A program made the translations under genes and the position numbers. The notes beneath the pieces are model-generated. The model did no database searches and was not told where the DNA came from. It saw nothing but the letters and a program-made list of their open reading frames with translations. DNA of 64,000 nucleotides from UBA8199 sp035358715 (lineage in GTDB: Bacteria > Verrucomicrobiota > Verrucomicrobiia > Limisphaerales > UBA8199): positions 1 through 64,000 of the forward strand of contig DAOPPX010000003.1 of NCBI GenBank assembly GCA_035358715.1, given 5' to 3'. Shown piece by piece: positions 16,785 to 25,683 of the stretch (positions within the stretch are counted from its first letter, which is position 1; the number at the start of each line of letters is the position of its first letter).

Positions 16785-19265
16785 ATGAGCCTGAATACGA
16801 TTCCGAGTCGGCCATGGGGGACAACAGCCTCGCTGCTCTTGCTGGTCTGGGCATCTCTGCCAGTTTGCGCCGCCCAGCCTGCCCCAATCAGCCGCACCAT
16901 CAGCGCCGTCTTGCGCGAGCCGCTGCCGCCGGAGGAGCTTAGCCTCTCGGAAAATGCCGCCGAGGTGGTAATCACAGGCCCCACATTCGCGTACCGCATT
17001 GGGAAAGCGACGGGCCTGGTCAGCGCCTTCCGTGTGGCGCGCGACGAGCAGGAGGTCATTGCGGCCAACGGCCCGGCTGACATCCAGATTGACCAATACC
17101 GGTTTGCGACGGAACTCAACTCCTGCAAGCTCACCATTGACAGTGAGGGCAAGGACAAGATGGTCCTGCGGGCGGAGGGGGTTCTGCGCGACCCGGCCAA
17201 ACGCGGGCCGGAAGTGGATTACACTCTGCTGCACACGTTCTTCAACGACGGCGTGGTGGTTACCGCGGTGAAGCTGGTGCCGCGCGGGGAATTGCGCGTG
17301 GCGCGGGAGCTGGTGTTCCGGCTTTCCGCGCAAGGCCAGCTCAGCCACTACCTCCACAAGACCCGCGCCGAGCACGGAGACGACGCCGCGCGGGGCAGCC
17401 TGCCGGCAGCCGGCCAGGCGGTCCGCTTTGCGGCGCTGACCTCCTGCTTGCAGGTCTTCAGCCCGGCGGCGGCACTGGCCATCTTCACGGATGGCGGCGC
17501 GCTGCATGTGAGCCAGCCGAAGCTGGACACGGCGGGGGTCGAAGTCACCGGGAAGCAGGACAGCCGGACGCAGGTGTCGCTGGCGCAGTACCTGGTGCGG
17601 GTCACACCCGGCGACAAGCCTTACGTGCTGAAAGCCGGCGAGCCGTTCACCTTCCGGGTCGGCCTCAGCGTGGCCCCCAACCGGCTGCCGCATCCGCGGC
17701 TGCACGACCTGCGGATGTTCACTTGGATCGGCGATGAGAAGCATCCTTATCCGACCGACGAGGAGATCAGCCGCGTCGCCCAGTTCGGCTATACGCTCTT
17801 CCAGATGCACCGCGTGGGCACGCCCGGCCAGCCGCGCCCACCGGTCGAGGAGTTCGAGCGCGTTTTGGACAAGGTGCACGAGTTGGGCCTGCTCTTTCTC
17901 TGGGAAGAGAACGCGGATCTCCTGTATGCCAGCGCGCCCGGCGTGCAGGAGTTGAAGGCCAAGGGCAAATGGCCGCTCTGGCAGGGGTTCAATTACGGCG
18001 GCCGTTACACGGCGGAGATGGACCCCTATTGCGACCTGGTGGCCACCTGCCTGGCCTCGCCAAACGGCCTGGCCGAATACCGGATAGCCAACCTCACGCG
18101 CATGCTCGACCGGTATCCTGTGGATGGAATCTACCTGGACGACAACCTGGCCTACGCCAACTGCACGCTATGGCGCGAGCACGGGCACCCGCGGGAAGTC
18201 TATGACTGCCTGATTGAACTGCACGAGATGAACTGGCGCCGCCGCGAGCTGCTGCGGCGCCGCTGTCCCCACGCGGTGCTGGTCAGCCACAGCACGCGCG
18301 CATTCGTTCTGCCGGTCGTGTGCGGTTCCGACGCGCTGATTTACGGTGAAGGCTACTCCTTCGGCTCGCTGGAAGACTATTGGAGCTACTACGGCTTTGC
18401 CAAAAGCATCCCCGCCCAGGGCATGATCTGGCCCGGCGGCCAGGACGCCGCCCGCTGCCCGGCTGCGCTGGTCTATAACTACGACCTGCTCACCGGCGGC
18501 GGCCAGTACAGCCAAATTGACTGGCGCCTCTATCCGCACAAGTTTCCGCACGCCAAGGGCGTCACCCAGGCGGAACCCTTCTACACCCGGGCCTACAACC
18601 TGGCCCAATACTACTTCGGATTCTACGAGTCAAAGGCCTGGCAGTTTGCGGATGCCGCCGGCCTGTTCGCGACCACGGCGCCCCTGACCTACGCGACCGT
18701 GTATCGCAACCAGACGTGGGGGGACTGGCTGATCCCGGTCGCCAACATGGCTGACCAGGCCGCCAAGACCGCGCTCGATTTCCAATCGCCCCTGGCGCTC
18801 GGCCTCGTGCCGCAGAACGATTATGTGCTCTTCAACGTCCACAGGCGGCTCGCCAGGACTTTCCGGGGTGACGCCCTCAACCAGGCGTTCAGCGACATCT
18901 CGGTTCCCGGCCGCAGCCTTCAGCTCCTTTACCTGCGCCAGGCGCCGGCCTCAACGCCGTTCCACCTCTGGGGCGGCAAGCGAATCTCCGAACAATGGGA
19001 TGCCACCGCCCGGAAACTCACTGTGACCCTGCACGGCCCCGCCGGCCTGCAAGACACCGTGTTTCTGGCCGGGGCAAGCCAGGGACTGCAACTGGTCCTG
19101 GCCGGAGGACAACCGGCGCGGTTCTTCTACGATCCGGCCCAGGGTCTGGCGCATGGGCAGTTGACCTTCACCGCCAAACCGCTGACCGTTGAGGTGTACT
19201 GTTCCCGCAGTGGCACCAACCGCCTGCCAACCAAGGTGACGACGCCCGCGAGTTCTCACTTCTGA
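16785..19265 (+). CDS. Large secreted TIM-barrel-like glycoside hydrolase
   Basis: 826 residues from the ATG at 16785, which begins a signal peptide (ASLLLLVWASLPVCAAQ); an earlier in-frame TTG at 16743 is not needed. A beta-sandwich N-terminal part is followed by a barrel-like core with DLRMFTWIGDEKHPYPTDEE, ERVLDKVHELGLLFLWEENA and YPVDGIYLDDNLAYANCTLW, where the YLDD strand is a plausible catalytic site. Later blocks (DALIYGEGYSFGSLEDYW, YFGFYESKAWQF) and a C-terminal beta-sandwich complete it. It resembles DUF6259-type or GH13/GH36-related enzymes but I cannot name a CAZy family. Convergent with another such gene. Confidence 0.7.
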   Translation: MSLNTIPSRPWGTTASLLLLVWASLPVCAAQPAPISRTISAVLREPLPPEELSLSENAAEVVITGPTFAYRIGKATGLVSAFRVARDEQEVIAANGPADIQIDQYRFATELNSCKLTIDSEGKDKMVLRAEGVLRDPAKRGPEVDYTLLHTFFNDGVVVTAVKLVPRGELRVARELVFRLSAQGQLSHYLHKTRAEHGDDAARGSLPAAGQAVRFAALTSCLQVFSPAAALAIFTDGGALHVSQPKLDTAGVEVTGKQDSRTQVSLAQYLVRVTPGDKPYVLKAGEPFTFRVGLSVAPNRLPHPRLHDLRMFTWIGDEKHPYPTDEEISRVAQFGYTLFQMHRVGTPGQPRPPVEEFERVLDKVHELGLLFLWEENADLLYASAPGVQELKAKGKWPLWQGFNYGGRYTAEMDPYCDLVATCLASPNGLAEYRIANLTRMLDRYPVDGIYLDDNLAYANCTLWREHGHPREVYDCLIELHEMNWRRRELLRRRCPHAVLVSHSTRAFVLPVVCGSDALIYGEGYSFGSLEDYWSYYGFAKSIPAQGMIWPGGQDAARCPAALVYNYDLLTGGGQYSQIDWRLYPHKFPHAKGVTQAEPFYTRAYNLAQYYFGFYESKAWQFADAAGLFATTAPLTYATVYRNQTWGDWLIPVANMADQAAKTALDFQSPLALGLVPQNDYVLFNVHRRLARTFRGDALNQAFSDISVPGRSLQLLYLRQAPASTPFHLWGGKRISEQWDATARKLTVTLHGPAGLQDTVFLAGASQGLQLVLAGGQPARFFYDPAQGLAHGQLTFTAKPLTVEVYCSRSGTNRLPTKVTTPASSHF

Positions 19266-19537
19266 GAATGCCCCTGCCTTGGCCTGATCCGGTTACCCTC
19301 TCCCCCGGTGGCTCCTCCGTAGTACCTCCGTTCTACCTCCGTTCCTCCTCCGATTGGCGATTGGAGGTGGAACGGAGGAAGGACGGAGAAGCAACGGAGG
19401 AAGCAGCGTGGGGCGAGCACCGAAGGGGCGGGTATGGTGAGGGGGGAATTAGACTCACGTCGTTTCCAACGGATCAGGATGTCCGTCGTGCCTGCAGGGC
19501 GGTGCGCCGGGGGGAATCGCCGCCAGGCTTTGGCGCG
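19266..19537. repeat. Intergenic region with G-rich repeat (copy B)
   Basis: Between the two convergent glycosidase genes lies an imperfect inverted repeat: a CTCCGT/ACCTCCGTTC-rich arm (about 19314-19353) opposes a CGGAGGAAGGACGGAGAAGC arm (about 19374-19405). It is followed by the GGGTATGG...GTCGTTTCC segment shared with 5769-5807. Nothing in it looks like a gene. Confidence 0.5.
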
Positions 19538-21868
19538 TTACTGCCGGTTTCCCGGTGGCGCCAGTTCCAGGATGCGGGCGGCCCGGGCGGGCAGTTCCAG
19601 CTCGATTGAGCGGCCGATCTTTCGCAGCGTGCCAAGCCGCTGGCGGCCGGTTTCATCCATCTGATATACGCCGGCGCGGCGGGACAGGCCGTAACGGTCG
19701 CGCGGGAGGTGAAGGGTGATGCGGGTTGGCTCGTCCGCGAGGCTGGCCAGTGCGATGCCGATATGGCCATCGGGGGCTTGCCAGGCGGCGGCCAGCGCCA
19801 GCGGGCTGGTCATCTGGAAGGCGGTCAAGCCGCCCTCCCGGCCCGCGTAAATCGAGAGGCGCGACATGTCCAGCGTGGCGGCCGGGGCAGAGAGTTGCGG
19901 GGGGCGCAGAAAAGTGCCGCGGAGGAGGTATTTCCCGGCGCGGCTACGGAGGTGCGCCAGGCGCATCACGAAGTCCATCTCCTCGGCGCGCTCGGTCAAC
20001 TGGGTGGGGAGGAAGTTGGCGATGGTGGGTTGCTGGCCCCAGACAAAGGCGCGCGCCTGCTCCAGGCAAAACTGGCGGGAGTATTTCCGGTCGAGCAGTT
20101 TGAGCGGTTCAGCGGGGGCGAACTGCGCCGGCCACAGGTCGTCATAGGGCGGCATGGTCAGCGAGGAGTAGTTGCCGTAGGTGACCGCGAAGGGGTGGTA
20201 AACCGCCGGCCAGAAGGGAATGGTCTCCCAGCCGTCGGGTGCGGCGTAGCGTTCGCGGCTGACCTGCAGGCTGAGCATCAGGTCGAGGTAAGGGAGCCAG
20301 GGTTCGCCGCAGCCTTCTCCCGCCAGAACAACCGGCTCGCGGCGGGCGGCACAACGGTGGCGGATGTCCAACTGGAGCGCTTGAAAGCCTTTCATCCAGT
20401 AAACTCCGCCGCCCACCGGGTGTCCGTGCCCGGGATCGAAACAGGCCAGGCTACTGCAGGCCTGGTCCATGTAAATGCCGTTCACGCCCAGTTCATTGAC
20501 AGCACGCTCGGACAGGCCGGCGTATTTCTGCCGCCAGAACGCGGTGCCCATGCACATCGTCGCGCAGGCCTGGCGGGTGAAGGTGTTATAGACTTCCGGG
20601 CGGACCTTGCCCTCGTTGTTCTTGACCGCGAAGCGCTCGGCTGCTTCGTTGGTCCAGCTTGAGGTGGTCATGCCCCAAAGCCGCTGGTTCATGTACACCA
20701 GGGCGCGGATGTCCTTGGCCTGGGCGCGGGCTAGGGCGTTGGTGAAGCTCTCGGCCCCTTCGCGGGGCGGCAGGTATTCCGGGAAACCTGCATCGTAGGA
20801 GCAGCCGTGCCACCAGTGCCAGAAGACGCTCACCGGCAGGCCCAGCCTTTCGCGCAATGCCACCGCCGGTTCGAGCACGCCGGGAGACCGGCCGCGGTTC
20901 CAGACCCACAGGGCGGTGTTGATCGCCCAATCGGCCACCTGCCCGCGTGCCAGCCGGCTTTCTTTGGCCCAGACCTGGTTGGTTGCCCAGGCGCGGTAAC
21001 GCTCCGCCGCGGTGAACCAGTCGCCGGTGAAAGTCCCGAGCTGAACGGCGTAGGGCAGGCGCAAGGCCTGGGCCGAAGTCGGCAGCCGTTCGGGCAGATG
21101 GACGATTTCGCAGCCGAGGCGGTCTTCGCCGTCGCCGAAGAACGCAAACGTCTTGTTGAACCCGGCGGTGTCGTCGCAGGCCAAATACAGTCCCGGCCCG
21201 TCCTGCTGGTAAAACGCCAGGCATTGCAGGGATAAAATTCCCGGGTAGTCCCATTGATGCCGGCGTCCGGCTCCCTTCCCGCCGCCAAAGATTTTGCGGG
21301 GCTCGGCGGTTTGCTGTCCCATCCAGACCGGTACGGCCAGCCGCTCGTTCGCCTGGGGCGGGATGTTTACGACGCGCGGAAACCGGACCTGTGCGACGCT
21401 CAATTCGCGCAGGCCGGTTATGGCCAGTTCCCAGCGGCTCATCGGCTGCCCGGGCTCCAGCCGGACCGCCACCTCGACCCGCAGTTCCGGCGCCGCCGGA
21501 AGCCCGAACTTCTCCCAGGTGAGGCGCAGGCCGGGTTGCTTGCCGTCAAGCGGTTGGGAGCGAAACGACTGCGCGGTGGCCGGCGCCAGCACCTGGTTGG
21601 ACGGCAGGAGCGTCAATTCCCAGAGGCCCGCGCCGGAAGGGGCGGTGCCGGCGAAGTTCTGGCGCGTGTGTGCGTCAGTTAGCGCCGCCAGGTCACCGTG
21701 TTCAGGGCCCAGGGCGACGTCCAGCCGGCCATTGGATAGCCGGAAGGTTTCCCGTTGAGCGAAAGCGTGGCTGTGGGCCAGCAGCACGAACAGCAGGATT
21801 ACGGGCAGAGAGGCAAGACGGCCCAGTGGCGGGGCGCCAGGAATATCGCGATGTGCGGGCAGTTTCAT
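19538..21868 (-). CDS. DUF6259-like secreted glycoside hydrolase
   Basis: 776 residues with a signal peptide (LASLPVILLFVLLAHSHAFA). N-terminal beta-sandwich (ETFRLSNGRLDVALGPEHGD). Central barrel: INTALWVWNRGRSPGVLEPA, VSVFWHWWHGCSYDAGFP, DIRALVYMNQRLWG and GVNGIYMDQACSSLACFDP. The later VVLAGEGCGEPWLPYLDLML is the candidate acid/base strand, with the MDQ aspartate as candidate nucleophile. The C-terminal half is a beta-domain. Active on unknown extracellular glycans. Upstream (21869-22225) lie nested palindromes. Confidence 0.75.
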   Translation of the reverse strand: MKLPAHRDIPGAPPLGRLASLPVILLFVLLAHSHAFAQRETFRLSNGRLDVALGPEHGDLAALTDAHTRQNFAGTAPSGAGLWELTLLPSNQVLAPATAQSFRSQPLDGKQPGLRLTWEKFGLPAAPELRVEVAVRLEPGQPMSRWELAITGLRELSVAQVRFPRVVNIPPQANERLAVPVWMGQQTAEPRKIFGGGKGAGRRHQWDYPGILSLQCLAFYQQDGPGLYLACDDTAGFNKTFAFFGDGEDRLGCEIVHLPERLPTSAQALRLPYAVQLGTFTGDWFTAAERYRAWATNQVWAKESRLARGQVADWAINTALWVWNRGRSPGVLEPAVALRERLGLPVSVFWHWWHGCSYDAGFPEYLPPREGAESFTNALARAQAKDIRALVYMNQRLWGMTTSSWTNEAAERFAVKNNEGKVRPEVYNTFTRQACATMCMGTAFWRQKYAGLSERAVNELGVNGIYMDQACSSLACFDPGHGHPVGGGVYWMKGFQALQLDIRHRCAARREPVVLAGEGCGEPWLPYLDLMLSLQVSRERYAAPDGWETIPFWPAVYHPFAVTYGNYSSLTMPPYDDLWPAQFAPAEPLKLLDRKYSRQFCLEQARAFVWGQQPTIANFLPTQLTERAEEMDFVMRLAHLRSRAGKYLLRGTFLRPPQLSAPAATLDMSRLSIYAGREGGLTAFQMTSPLALAAAWQAPDGHIGIALASLADEPTRITLHLPRDRYGLSRRAGVYQMDETGRQRLGTLRKIGRSIELELPARAARILELAPPGNRQ

Positions 21869-21970
21869 CCGGCGGCAAAACTGGCTCAGGATGGCCGCCC
21901 AAGCAATGAAATAGCTGGCCCCGCGTTGCGGCAGGGCGCACGACAGATTGCTTCGGGGTTGGCGACCGGC

Positions 21971-22119
21971 CTCTCATTAACACCCCGCTTCAGCGGGGTG
22001 TGGGCGATGGTCTCGGCCTCCGAACCGCTTCAGCGGTTTATCCACCGCCGTAAACCGCTGAAGCGGTTGTGGGACTCGTCCGCGTATCACACCCCGCTGA
22101 AGCGGGGTGTTAATGAGAG
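21971..22119. repeat. Nested double palindrome (dyad family 2)
   Basis: Outer arms 21971-22001 and 22089-22119 are exact 31-base reverse complements, and each arm is itself a palindrome (ACACCCCGC-TTCA-GCGGGGTGT). Inner arms 22023-22040 and 22051-22068 are a second, shorter exact pair (AACCGCTTCAGCGGTTTA). The unit folds into several stacked hairpins and looks like a REP/BIME-type mobile sequence. It is placed in the ~350-base gap between the glycosidase and gltS genes; the rest of the gap is empty. Confidence 0.85.
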
Positions 22120-22225
22120 ACATGCTGCGGTGTGTACATGAAGCGATATACGGAAGGCCCGGATCTACGGCATAAAACCGCCCAAAGAAGAAAACTGTCT
22201 TGCGCCCGTTGCGGCAGCGCTTCCC

Positions 22226-23503
22226 TCATTTCAGCAGGTTGATGAAGAAGGTGATGTTGAGCGCATTGACAAAATCAATCAGGAACGCTCCCACCACAGG
22301 CACAACGAGGAACGCGCGCGGCGCCGGGCCGAAGGATTCGACCAGGGCCTTCATGTTGGCCACGGCATTGGGGGTGGCGCCGAGCCCAAACCCGCAGTGT
22401 CCCCCGGCCATGACTGCCGCCTCGAAGTCGCGGCCCATCAGCCGGAAGGTCACAAACCAGGCATAGAGCGCCATGACGACCACCTGCACCGCCAGGATAA
22501 TGAGCATCGGCAGGGCGGTGTTGGCCAGCTCGATCAGGTTCAGGCTCATCATGGCGATAGCCAGAAACACCCCGAGCGAGACCGCGGCCAGCGTGTCAAT
22601 GATTTCACTATCCGCCCACGGCCGGCGGCTGGCATCCAGCAGGTTGCGCACGCCAACGCCGAGCAACATCGCGCCCATATAGACCGGGAAGGTGAGGCCC
22701 GTCTGCTGAATGAAGTAGCTGACCCAGGCACCGGCCTTGATGCAGGCCAGCAACAGCAGCAGGTGCGCGAGAAACGGCCGGCCAAATCCGGCCAACAGGC
22801 GGAGGTCTTTGAGGATTCCGGAGGCGCCCGCGCTGCCGGCTTCCAGATGGATTTGCGCGCTGGTGCCCGGTTTGAGGTTGCGTCGGCGAATCAGCGAGCC
22901 GCCTACCGGCCCGCCAATCAGGCCGCCGCTCACCAATCCGAACGTCGCCGCGGCCATCCCCACGACCGCCGCGGTCGGCAGGCCCGCTTTCTCCAGGTCG
23001 GCGGCAAAGCCCAGCGCCGTGCCGTGGCCGCCGGTCATGGTCACACTGCCGCAGGCCAGGCCCAGCAGCGGCGACACGTCGAGCAGCTTTGCCAGGGCCA
23101 CGCCGATGCCGTTCTGCATCACAGCCAATACGCCCGCCGCTCCCCAGAAAAGCAGCACCTGGACGCCGCCGCGCCGCACCAGTTCCCAGCGGGCATTGAG
23201 TCCGATGCACGTAAAGAAGGCCACGAGGAACGGCGTGTTCACGTTCTTGCTCGGCGCGTTGACCCAATCAATCTCAGCCGTGACCAGCCACGTCCACCAG
23301 CGGGCCGTTACGTTGGTCTGGAACTGCGCGGCGAATGCGCCGGAAAGGTTTCCCAACAGCACCAGCAGCGACACGAGCAAGCCGCCGACGACCGGGGCGG
23401 GAATGTTGAAGCGCGAGAGCAGCCGGATGCGTTTGACGAGGAACTCGCCCGACAGCAACACCGGGATTGCCAGCAGCACTACGAACAGGGCGGGAATTGT
23501 CAT
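22226..23503 (-). CDS. gltS: Sodium/glutamate symporter
   Basis: 425 residues, close to the usual ~400. About ten transmembrane segments in the two-fold GltS arrangement. The first half has FNIPAPVVGGLLVSLLVLLG, then CGSVTMTGGHGTALGFAADL. The second half has FPVYMGAMLLGVGVRNLLDA and later MAGGHCGFGLGATPNAVANM. The re-entrant GGHG and GHCGFGLG loops are the family signature. It imports L-glutamate with Na+. The proB gene, which uses glutamate, is divergent and adjacent, so the pair may serve one pathway. Confidence 0.93.
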   Translation of the reverse strand: MTIPALFVVLLAIPVLLSGEFLVKRIRLLSRFNIPAPVVGGLLVSLLVLLGNLSGAFAAQFQTNVTARWWTWLVTAEIDWVNAPSKNVNTPFLVAFFTCIGLNARWELVRRGGVQVLLFWGAAGVLAVMQNGIGVALAKLLDVSPLLGLACGSVTMTGGHGTALGFAADLEKAGLPTAAVVGMAAATFGLVSGGLIGGPVGGSLIRRRNLKPGTSAQIHLEAGSAGASGILKDLRLLAGFGRPFLAHLLLLLACIKAGAWVSYFIQQTGLTFPVYMGAMLLGVGVRNLLDASRRPWADSEIIDTLAAVSLGVFLAIAMMSLNLIELANTALPMLIILAVQVVVMALYAWFVTFRLMGRDFEAAVMAGGHCGFGLGATPNAVANMKALVESFGPAPRAFLVVPVVGAFLIDFVNALNITFFINLLK

Positions 23504-23660
23504 GGCTGTTTCATTGTTTCACATCGCGCGAGGATTCGGGCGCAACTTAGCAGCCGGGGTCCGGAATCACAATGCAATCCCGCCGCAGGCGCGCGGAGGG
23601 CAGGGGCGGCATGGGATTTGGAATTCGACACCCGCCGCCGGGTTTGCTAGGAAGCACAAT

Positions 23661-24737
23661 GTGCGTTCAGAAATCATCAAAGACATCGCGCGCATTGTTG
23701 TGAAGCTGGGCACCGGCGTGCTGACGGATAACCGGAAGCAGCCGGACCTTGCCCAAATGGAGCAGTTGGTGGGGCAGATGGCCGAACAGCGGCAAGCGGG
23801 CCGGGAGGTGCTGGTTGTCTCGTCGGGGGCGGTGGGCGCGGGCATGGGCGCGCTGGGTTTTCAGAAACGCCCGCGCGAGCTGGCCGACTTGCAGGCGTGC
23901 GCGGCGGTAGGGCAGTCGCGGCTGATGGCTATTTACGACAAGCTCTTCGGGATGCACGGCCTGTCGGTCGCCCAGATCCTGCTCACGCACGACGATTTGG
24001 AGCACCACGAGCGCCATCTTAACGCCCGCAACACGCTGGTGACGCTCCTGGCGCACGGGATTGTGCCCATTATCAATGAGAACGACGTGGTCTCCTTCAC
24101 CGAGCTGAAGTTCGGCGACAACGACCTGCTGTCGGCCCTGGTGGCCTCGTTGCTGCCGGCGGATTTGCTGCTCATCCTGACCACGGTGGACGGCGTGCTG
24201 GAGGACTTTGGCAAGGCCAATCCCCGGACCATCCCTCTCATCAAGCGCGTGGACGAGGCGCTGGAGCAAACGGCGGAGGGCACCAGCAGCGCGACCGCCG
24301 TCGGCGGGATGGCCTCGAAGGTTCAGGCGGCAAAGATCGTCATGCGCTCCGGCGTCCCGCTGGTGATTGCCTCGGGCCGGAAGAAACGAGTGATAAGCCG
24401 CGTGGTGGCGGGCGAGGAGGAAGGCACGCTCTTCGTGCCCCAGCCGACCCGGCTCAAGGGCCGCAAACGATGGATTGCCTTCTTTCACCATCCCAAGGGC
24501 GCGCTGGTTGTGGACGCCGGGGCGCGCAAGGCGGTGCGCGAGGGGGGCAAGAGCCTCCTGCCGCCCGGGATCGTGCGCTGCGAGGGCACCTTCGCAGCCG
24601 GCGAGGTGGTGCGTATTTGCGACCAGGACGGCACGGAGTTCGCCCGGGGCATCGCCGGGTTTGACGCCGCTCAAATCAAGGCCCGGAAGCTCCAGCGCAT
24701 TGAAGTGGTCCACCGGGACAACCTGGTCCTCCTGTGA
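23661..24737 (+). CDS. proB: Glutamate 5-kinase with PUA domain
   Basis: 358 residues from the GTG at 23661, with AGGAAG six bases upstream; the open frame further upstream lies antisense to gltS and is not part of the protein. Amino-acid kinase fold: RIVVKLGTGVLTDN, VSSGAVGAGMGALGF, IINENDVVSFTELKFGDNDL and TTVDGVLEDFGK. A C-terminal PUA domain (~275-350) starts KGALVVDAGARKAV. It phosphorylates glutamate at the gamma carboxyl, the first step of proline synthesis. proA is not nearby. Confidence 0.93.
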   Translation: MRSEIIKDIARIVVKLGTGVLTDNRKQPDLAQMEQLVGQMAEQRQAGREVLVVSSGAVGAGMGALGFQKRPRELADLQACAAVGQSRLMAIYDKLFGMHGLSVAQILLTHDDLEHHERHLNARNTLVTLLAHGIVPIINENDVVSFTELKFGDNDLLSALVASLLPADLLLILTTVDGVLEDFGKANPRTIPLIKRVDEALEQTAEGTSSATAVGGMASKVQAAKIVMRSGVPLVIASGRKKRVISRVVAGEEEGTLFVPQPTRLKGRKRWIAFFHHPKGALVVDAGARKAVREGGKSLLPPGIVRCEGTFAAGEVVRICDQDGTEFARGIAGFDAAQIKARKLQRIEVVHRDNLVLL

Positions 24738-24833
24738 CGGCCAAACGGAGAGCCGTGGGACATTGGAGCGGCGGAGCGAACTGATGCAGCTTCTCAACGC
24801 CCCAATGCCTCACCAACCCGCCGCCCCCTTTCC

Positions 24834-25496
24834 ATGAAGCGATCTCCTGCAATCAACGACTTGCTCACCATCATGGGCCGGCTCCGCTCGCCCCGGGGCT
24901 GCCCCTGGGACCGGCAGCAAAACCACATGACTCTGCGCTGGCACGCTGTGGAGGAGGTCTATGAGCTGTTTGACGCGATCGAGGCTGGCGACGACCACGA
25001 ACTGGAGGAGGAACTGGGCGATGTGCTGTTGCAGGTGGTGTTCCACTGCCAACTGGCCAAAGAGCGCGGCGCGTTTGACTTCGAGAGGGTCGCCCGGCGC
25101 ATCGCCGACAAATTGGTCCGCCGCCATCCTCACGTGTTTGGCGATGTCCGCGTCAAGGACGTGGACCAGGTCTGGGCGAACTGGGAGAAGATTAAGCGCG
25201 CCGAAAAGCACGGGACCCGGCACGCCCGCCCCTCCGCCCTGGATGGAATTCCCAGGTTTCTGCCCGCGCTGCTGCAGGCTGCCAAACTGGTGCGCAAGGC
25301 GCACAAGGCAAAGCTGCTGGCCCGCGGCGGCGGCCGGCGCGTCCGCACCAAGCGAGAATTGGCCGCACAGCTTTTTGCGCTGGCGCAATTCGCGCAGGAA
25401 CGGGGTTGGCCGGCCGAGGAGCTGTTGCGGGGCGAGATCAAGCGGCGCGAGCGTGAGCTGCGCCGGCGCGAGAAGCAGCAGGACGCGCGCCGCTAG
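24834..25496 (+). CDS. mazG: MazG family nucleoside triphosphate pyrophosphohydrolase
   Basis: 220 residues. The N-terminal MazG domain has LRSPRGCPWDRQQNHMTLRW, EEVYELFDAIEAGDDHELEE and ELGDVLLQVVFHCQLAKE, giving the EExxE..ELGD metal-binding set. The second half, rich in Arg and Lys (LARGGGRRVRTKRELAAQLF), is a degenerate second domain. It removes aberrant or excess (d)NTPs. Translation starts at an ATG 93 bases after proB; the two may be one unit. A strong inverted repeat follows the stop. Confidence 0.9.
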   Translation: MKRSPAINDLLTIMGRLRSPRGCPWDRQQNHMTLRWHAVEEVYELFDAIEAGDDHELEEELGDVLLQVVFHCQLAKERGAFDFERVARRIADKLVRRHPHVFGDVRVKDVDQVWANWEKIKRAEKHGTRHARPSALDGIPRFLPALLQAAKLVRKAHKAKLLARGGGRRVRTKRELAAQLFALAQFAQERGWPAEELLRGEIKRRERELRRREKQQDARR

Positions 25497-25516
25497 CCCG
25501 GCTGTATCACACCCAA

Positions 25517-25586
25517 CGCCGCGTGAGGGCACGCGGCCTGCAGGAACAGGGGTGTTTGGCTGCAGGCCGCGTGCCCTCACGCGGCG
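25517..25586. repeat. Perfect 26-bp inverted repeat (dyad family 3), possible terminator
   Basis: Arms 25517-25542 and 25561-25586 are exact reverse complements around an 18-base loop; each arm begins CGCCGCGTGAGGGCACGCGG. It starts 20 bases after the mazG stop and has no T-run. It is distinct in sequence from the two dyads at 14.7 and 22 kb, so at least three palindrome families exist in 11 kb. Confidence 0.8.
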
Positions 25587-25683
25587 CACTGTTGCCCCTT
25601 CCATCGAAGCATGAAACATGTGGGCTAGGCGTTGAGGAATCCCCGCTCGACTCCCGGCTGCGCTTGTGGTTTCTTCTAGGCGT

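Noticed and set aside
22737..23660. N-terminal extension of ProB of about 300 residues
   Set aside because: The extra codons are antisense to gltS and the kinase starts at a GTG with a ribosome binding site at 23661.
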